This document shows, piece by piece, positions 12,550 to 14,736 of a DNA stretch of 14,736 nucleotides; position 1 is the stretch's first letter, and each line of letters opens with the position of its first letter. The notes below the pieces were generated by a model that saw only the letters and a list, made by a program, of their open reading frames with translations, searched no databases and had not been told where the DNA came from. The stretch spans positions 1-14,736 of the forward strand of contig CAJGCK010000031.1 of the NCBI GenBank assembly GCA_904501795.1, in the 5' to 3' direction. Position numbers and translations under genes: made by a program. This stretch comes from an uncultured Clostridia bacterium. Its GTDB lineage: Bacteria; Bacillota; Clostridia; Christensenellales; Borkfalkiaceae.

Positions 12550-13392
12550 TTATTTTCTATTTTCGATTTCACGTTTGTAGTAAAAGAGATATTGTTGATA
12601 ATACCCCGCGTTATTTTTGAATTTTTTAAGAAAATAATCGGTTATTTTATCACGCGAGTTTTCTTTCCCACCAAAGTCTTGTTTGTAAACTTTTTCTATC
12701 CAAGTATCCACGGGAAAACTGTCGCTTCTATGATAACCGAAGAGTGCAACGCAATCGGCAACCTTAGGTCCAACGCCTAAAAGCGATTGAAGTTTGAATT
12801 TTAAAACGTCCGTTTCTAAACAGCTAAAAGAGTAAAGGTTTAGTCCGTTCGCGATATTGTCCGCAAGAGATTTTATATATTTCGCCCTATATCCTAGTCC
12901 TAAACTTTGATAAAAACTCTCGGGCATTTTGGACATGTTTTCAGCAGTTGGGAACGCAAAATACTCTTCGCCTAAAAACAACTTTCTCTCCCCCAACTCT
13001 TTGCATAATTTTTCTATTATCCCCTTAATCCTTGGGATATTATTATTTTGAGAAATTATAAATGAAAAGGTCGTTTCGACAGGGTCTTGATTTAATATTC
13101 TTATCCCTTTACCCTTTTCACAGGCTAATCTTAAAATATCAACGTCTTCTTCTTTTGCACTTTCGTATATCTTAAAATAATCTCTATCCAAATCAAAAAA
13201 ATTAGCAAAATATTTTTCGTCCCCGTCGTTTATCGTTATCCCCGTAAACTCGTCCTCGTGCGTTAAGTAGGCAACCTTATCGGTTGAAAACACCAAAAAT
13301 CCTTCTCTAAAGGGCTTAAAACGAAATATTTGCCCGCAATTTAGCGTGTCGTGAGCGTTAAAAAATCTCGATTGAAAAATTATCTTTTGCAT
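12550..13392 (-). CDS. ogg: 8-oxoguanine DNA glycosylase/AP lyase (OGG1-type)
   Basis: The enzyme removes 8-oxoguanine from DNA and nicks the abasic site. The 280 residues include an N-terminal OGG_N-like domain (LNCGQIFRF near 17-25), the conserved QDPVETTFSFIISQNNNIPRI (102-122), and the HhH-GPD core. In that core LQSLLGVGPKVADCVALFGY carries the hairpin and the lysine nucleophile K210, and FPVDTWIEK carries the catalytic Asp D229, corresponding to K249 and D268 of human OGG1. The order N-domain then HhH-GPD marks the OGG1 group rather than MutY or Nth, and no Fe-S cluster loop follows. It has its own promoter and an AGGGA site at 13400-13404. No terminator is evident between it and the scaffold gene's promoter, so read-through is possible. 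Confidence 0.93.
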   Translation of the reverse strand: MQKIIFQSRFFNAHDTLNCGQIFRFKPFREGFLVFSTDKVAYLTHEDEFTGITINDGDEKYFANFFDLDRDYFKIYESAKEEDVDILRLACEKGKGIRILNQDPVETTFSFIISQNNNIPRIKGIIEKLCKELGERKLFLGEEYFAFPTAENMSKMPESFYQSLGLGYRAKYIKSLADNIANGLNLYSFSCLETDVLKFKLQSLLGVGPKVADCVALFGYHRSDSFPVDTWIEKVYKQDFGGKENSRDKITDYFLKKFKNNAGYYQQYLFYYKREIENRK

Positions 13393-13435
13393 TATTAATT
13401 CCCTATTACGTTACCCCTTATGCTCGTTATAATTA

Positions 13436-13464
13436 ATTATAAAATATTTTTCTACCTTTTGCAA
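13436..13464 (-). promoter_or_regulatory. Promoter of the 8-oxoguanine glycosylase gene
   Basis: TTGCAA (13464-13459), a 17-nt spacer and a consensus TATAAT (13441-13436) on the minus strand, about 37 nt before the ATG from the likely transcription start. Confidence 0.75.
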
Positions 13465-13488
13465 CGGGTTTTTTCTTGAAATAAAAAA

Positions 13489-13517
13489 ATTCCCCCGCTC
13501 TAAAACGAACGGGGAAT
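13489..13517 (-). terminator. Terminator of the rplU-rpmA operon
   Basis: On the minus strand ATTCCCCGTTC pairs with GAGCGGGGGAAT (11 bp with one bulged G and one G-U pair) around a 6-nt loop, then a run of seven T. It begins 7 nt past the rpmA stop codon. Confidence 0.92.
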
Positions 13518-13523
13518 AGATTT

Positions 13524-13802
13524 TTAGTTTTCTTTTGCGTATACGCTAACTTTCTTGTCTTTTCTGCCAAGTCTTTCAAACTTAACAACACCGTCGATAA
13601 GTGCAAACAAAGTATCGTCGCTACCTAAACCAACGTTGTTACCGGGATGAATTTTGGTGCCACGTTGACGAACCAAAATGCTTCCTGCAAGAACTTCTTG
13701 ACCGTCTGCCCTTTTGATGCCGAGTCTTTTAGCGTTACTGTCTCTACCGTTTTTTGTGCTACCGCCACCTTTGTGGTGCGCAAATAATCTAAATAAAATC
13801 AT
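13524..13802 (-). CDS. rpmA: 50S ribosomal protein L27
   Basis: The 92-residue protein has the L27 core [42 protein letters not shown] and [16 protein letters not shown]27 binds 23S rRNA near the peptidyl transferase centre, where its N-terminus contacts the tRNA ends. Here the sequence begins [15 protein letters not shown], that is, 7 residues ahead of the usual mature AHxKGGGS. Firmicutes L27 is made with such an extension (…FFA or …LFA) and trimmed between Phe and Ala by the Prp protease. The start is secure: AGGAGG at 13812-13817 is well spaced and no other Met is available. Unlike many Firmicutes, no prp gene lies between rplU and rpmA; the gap is 18 nt. Confidence 0.97.
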   Translation of the reverse strand: MILFRLFAHHKGGGSTKNGRDSNAKRLGIKRADGQEVLAGSILVRQRGTKIHPGNNVGLGSDDTLFALIDGVVKFERLGRKDKKVSVYAKEN

Positions 13803-13820
13803 CTAACGTAACCTCCTTCC

Positions 13821-14129
13821 TTATTTGCAGGCAATTTCTAAAATCTTAACTGCCGTGAAAGGTTGCCTATGACCCTGCTTTTTCCTTTCATTCTTCTTGG
13901 CTTTGTATTTGAACACTACGATCTTTTTGCCTTTACCTTGTTCTACTACTTCGCCTACTGCTTTGAACGATTTTGCTTCTTCTGCTACTTTGATTCCGTT
14001 TTCATCAGAAACCATTAATACGTCGAATTCTACTTTATCGCCCACGTTTGCATTTAGTTTTTCAAATCTTATGATTGAACCAACTTCTGCCTTGTACTGT
14101 TTCGAACCGTTTTCTACGATTGCGTACAT
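13821..14129 (-). CDS. rplU: 50S ribosomal protein L21
   Basis: Starting at 14129, fixed by GGAGG at 14137-14141, the product has 102 residues, the normal length of L21; the open frame continues upstream to 14189 only by chance through the leader. It begins MYAIVENGSKQYKAEVG and contains the basic KYKAKKNERKKQGHRQPFTAVKI block that binds 23S rRNA, ending near ILEI. It is first in the rplU-rpmA operon. The structured leader and a strong promoter lie upstream. Confidence 0.97.
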   Translation of the reverse strand: MYAIVENGSKQYKAEVGSIIRFEKLNANVGDKVEFDVLMVSDENGIKVAEEAKSFKAVGEVVEQGKGKKIVVFKYKAKKNERKKQGHRQPFTAVKILEIACK

Positions 14130-14141
14130 TTTGTTACCTCC

Positions 14142-14218
14142 TACTATCCAGTCTCGCCGATATTTGTATTTGGGCGGTGCAAAGCACACTTAAATTAACC
14201 CCTATCGAGCGGCTCGAT
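14142..14218 (-). promoter_or_regulatory. Structured leader of rplU-rpmA (candidate L21 leader)
   Basis: The minus-strand leader of about 87 nt holds a perfect palindrome ATCGAG-CCG-CTCGAT (14218-14204) that coincides with the predicted transcription start, a small GTGC-TTT-GCAC hairpin (14187-14177), and CGCC/GGCG arms (about 14176-14155). Firmicutes often carry an autoregulatory L21 leader here; I cannot confirm a match to that family by eye. Confidence 0.45.
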
Positions 14219-14222
14219 TGTT

Positions 14223-14251
14223 ATTTTATAATATTTATTAATTAAAGTCAA
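14223..14251 (-). promoter_or_regulatory. Promoter of the rplU-rpmA operon
   Basis: TTGACT (14251-14246), a 17-nt spacer and TAAAAT (14228-14223) on the minus strand, ten of twelve consensus bases. It diverges from the plus-strand gene starting at 14323. Confidence 0.78.
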
Positions 14252-14322
14252 TCGTTTTTGCATACTTTTTAACTTTTTTGTCAAACTATTTATATACCAA
14301 GTTTTAAGGAGATTTTATTTTT

Positions 14323-14736
14323 ATGAACAGAAAAGATTTTAATGAAAAAGCCATTATTGATATTTATAAAAACGCTCATATCGCCCTTCAAAGTATTTCC
14401 GACCTACTCCCAGAAGTCGTTGACGACGATATCAAGCAAGAACTTCAAGAACAATATGAAGGGTATGAAAAAGTTATCGGGTCTATTTCTTCTTATTTAG
14501 CCGAGCAAGGTATTGAGCCAAAAGACGTTAATCCGCTTAAAAAGGCTATGCTTTGGGGAAGTATAAAGATGAAGACTATGTTTGATAATAGCCGAAACCA
14601 AGTTGCCGAAATGATGATTAACGGCACAGTCATGGGCATTAACGAACTTACTGCCATGGCTAACGAGAGCGAAAATTTAGACGAAGGCGTTAAAGAACAA
14701 CTTGATAAACTTTTATCGTTAGAAGAAGAATACGAA
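14323..14736 (+). CDS. Small helical, ferritin-like protein (C-terminus cut by window edge)
   Basis: AAGGAG at 14306-14311 precedes the ATG. The 138 visible residues are acidic and almost wholly helical, with no signal peptide or membrane segment. Recognisable patterns are DIYKNAHIALQSISDLLPEVVDDDIKQEL, then YLAEQGIEPKDVNPLKKAMLWGSIKMKTM and IAEMM-like VAEMMINGTVMGINEL. These resemble a group of short Clostridia proteins with a four-helix, ferritin-like layout that I recall only as hypothetical or uncharacterised. If so, the protein ends within a few residues of the window edge. The helices carry several Glu and no clear ExxH metal site, so metal binding is doubtful. It is divergent from rplU and has no visible partner here. 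Function unknown. Confidence 0.75.
   Translation, partial: MNRKDFNEKAIIDIYKNAHIALQSISDLLPEVVDDDIKQELQEQYEGYEKVIGSISSYLAEQGIEPKDVNPLKKAMLWGSIKMKTMFDNSRNQVAEMMINGTVMGINELTAMANESENLDEGVKEQLDKLLSLEEEYE

Noticed and set aside
14130..14189. 20-residue N-terminal extension of L21
   Set aside because: L21 begins MYAIV in the family and the GGAGG site fits that ATG; the extension is leader RNA.
1..14736. CRISPR arrays, rRNA genes, toxin-antitoxin pairs or phage structural genes
   Set aside because: No regularly spaced repeats, rRNA sequence or such protein signatures were found on either strand.

Overview
The window reads as chromosome from an AT-rich, anaerobic Clostridia-like Firmicute. The evidence is strong AGGAGG-type ribosome binding sites, consensus sigma-A promoters, an L27 with a Firmicutes-type N-terminal extension, a GQSH-type chorismate synthase, and a GGGtGRT protein beside a NifU-like scaffold. 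The species cannot be named from sequence alone. Almost all genes lie on the minus strand; the exceptions are mgsA and a partial gene at the right edge.

Layout, left to right. (1) 1-5007 holds an aromatic amino acid operon read leftwards: DAHP synthase, prephenate dehydrogenase (tyrA), aroB, aroA, aroC (cut by the window edge). Its genes abut or overlap. It starts from a perfect TTGACA-N17-TATAAT promoter. The roughly 217-nt leader encodes a 19-residue peptide with seven consecutive Phe/Tyr codons, followed by an intrinsic terminator just before the DAHP synthase ribosome binding site. This looks like ribosome-mediated attenuation sensing Phe and Tyr, an unusual arrangement for a Firmicute, where T-boxes are the common solution. 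(2) 5080-5634: methylglyoxal synthase on the plus strand, ending in a bidirectional terminator. (3) 5637-6624: a membrane-anchored alpha/beta hydrolase with its own promoter.

(4) About 6711-10813 is interpreted as a roughly 4-kb integrated element sitting in the 3' end of the GGGtGRT gene. The last 94 bp of that gene occur twice in direct orientation (87/94 identical). One copy ends the intact gene; the other is an orphan fragment next to a strong terminator that was probably the gene's original one. Just inside the intact end lies a tyrosine-recombinase gene cut off where the catalytic domain begins, with almost no CpG. Inverted GTAAAAATCTTAT repeats lie near both ends. The cargo is a three-gene operon (AraC/GyrI-like regulator, short-chain dehydrogenase, FAD-dependent oxidoreductase) and a tRNA-Arg(UCG).

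(5) 10720-12525: the GGGtGRT protein and an iron-sulfur scaffold-like protein in one operon. (6) 12550-13464: an OGG1-type 8-oxoguanine DNA glycosylase. (7) 13489-14251: rplU-rpmA (L21, L27) with a structured leader and terminator; the prp protease gene usually found between them is absent although L27 keeps a cleavable-looking N-terminus. (8) 14323 to the end: a partial, helical, ferritin-like small protein on the plus strand.

The two most notable items are the Phe/Tyr leader-peptide attenuator and the element inserted into the GGGtGRT gene.
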